64,000 bases of DNA from Burhinus oedicnemus (taxonomy: Eukaryota; Chordata; Aves; Charadriiformes; Burhinidae), in NCBI GenBank assembly GCA_008921705.1, contig VFFE01006624.1, positions 647,422 through 711,421 on the forward strand, read 5' to 3'. Shown here piece by piece: positions 63,615-64,000 of the stretch. The notes under the pieces are model-generated. The model saw only the letters and a program-made list of their open reading frames with translations. It had not been told where the DNA came from and made no database searches. Numbering within the stretch: position 1 is the stretch's first letter; every line of letters starts with the position of its first letter. The translations under genes were made by a program, and so were the position numbers.

Positions 63615-63895
63615 ACTGTTTCAGAGCAAGGGTCCATCTAGCCCACAGTCTCCAGCAGAGGCCATGGGCAGCTACCCAGGGAAGAGCATAGCCAATGTAC
63701 ATGGTACATCCCAAAACTGCTCTCCAGCCTCTGCCTGTCTTCAGGTTATGAATTTCCTGAGCTTGATCTGGTTTTTCTATTTAGTAATCCTCAACAGGCT
63801 TCTCTTCTGAGTACTTGTCCAGTCTCCCCCTGACCAACATGTCAACTTTTTGCATCTGCAACCTCAGTTAGCAAGGAGTGCCACAAGTTCAATTC
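63615..63895 (-). mobile_element. Ancient CR1 copy, 3' region
   Basis: The + strand reads 'cagagcaagggtccatctag', 'cccacagtctccagcagagg', 'ccatgggcagctacccaggg', 'aagagcatagcc', 'tctccagcctctgcctgtct', 'atttcctgagcttgatctgg', 'ttctatttagtaatcctcaa', 'gtccagtctccccctgacca' and 'aaggagtgccacaagttcaa'. That is the antisense order of an old avian/amniote CR1 3' region ('gggtccatctagcccagtatcctgtctcc...cttagtaaccc...gtctagtcc...gagttccacaggtt'). It is diverged, with no frame and no octamer tail. Confidence 0.8.
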
Positions 63896-64000
63896 CCAAG
63901 ACTCTTTTGGATTCATGGCAGACCAGCAGAAAGGTTGGTGGCTGCTGAGATCAGCAGACTGGGCTGGGTTGGTGGCAGACTGGGTTGAAGTACATCTAAT
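63896..64000. other. Window end with a short imperfect tandem duplication
   Basis: The phrase gcagactgggctgggttggt at 63953-63973 is followed directly by gcagactgggttg (63974-63986). A related ggttggtggctg lies at 63933-63944. The CR1 resemblance stops before this point. Confidence 0.5.

Noticed and set aside
1..64000. tRNA, rRNA, snRNA, CRISPR arrays, phage or plasmid features
   Set aside because: I looked for box A/B pairs, U6/5S starts and regular spaced repeats and saw none. The window is vertebrate-like and such prokaryotic systems are not expected.
1..64000. An undescribed multi-gene system or an endogenous viral gene
   Set aside because: No gag, pol, env, capsid or Rep-like frame was recognised. 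The only polymerase remnants are CR1 reverse transcriptase, a well-known LINE.

Overview
The window looks like bird nuclear DNA. The main evidence is a series of CR1 (chicken repeat 1) non-LTR retrotransposon copies. Several end in the octamer tails typical of avian CR1, (ATTCTATG)n or (ATTCTGTG)n. There is also an LTR whose promoter and polyadenylation region resembles an avian ERVL-like LTR family, judged from memory without a search. The DNA is AT-leaning, rich in poly(A)/poly(T) runs and dense in stop codons on both strands. I found no bacterial-style gene order and no host protein-coding gene that I can name. Most open frames are short, many begin at non-ATG codons, and I treat them as chance.

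Layout: 1-6000 is unannotated non-coding DNA with a very old CR1 3' end near 3.4 kb. A younger CR1 3' end lies at 6.0-6.2 kb. A long CA-rich block on the + strand (TG-rich on the minus strand), possibly a minus-strand LTR, fills about 6.7-8.0 kb. A CR1 scrap sits at 10.0 kb. A probable solo LTR with TATA box, ATTAAA signal and hairpin ends at 18230. A faint tandem-repeat array lies near 26.6-26.9 kb under the longest open frame of the window. An ancient CR1 is at 36.7-37.2 kb. A pure pyrimidine pentanucleotide repeat is at 52.06-52.15 kb.

The right end is the most repeat-rich part. It holds a CR1 3' end at 53.7-53.9 kb, two CR1 3' ends facing outward at 56.95-57.25 kb, and a 2.4-kb 5'-truncated CR1 on the minus strand (58.87-61.31 kb) whose reverse transcriptase frame is broken. 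An LTR terminus follows at 61.59 kb and an ancient CR1 at 63.6-63.9 kb.

The rest is consistent with intron or intergenic DNA. Two places have splice-site arrangements good enough to test as exons (32.07-32.87 kb and 46.99-47.07 kb). Several AT-rich patches carry homeodomain- or POU-like motifs and could be conserved non-coding elements. No working multi-gene system is visible. The recognisable protein-coding sequence is the remains of CR1 ORF2, and it cannot make an intact protein.
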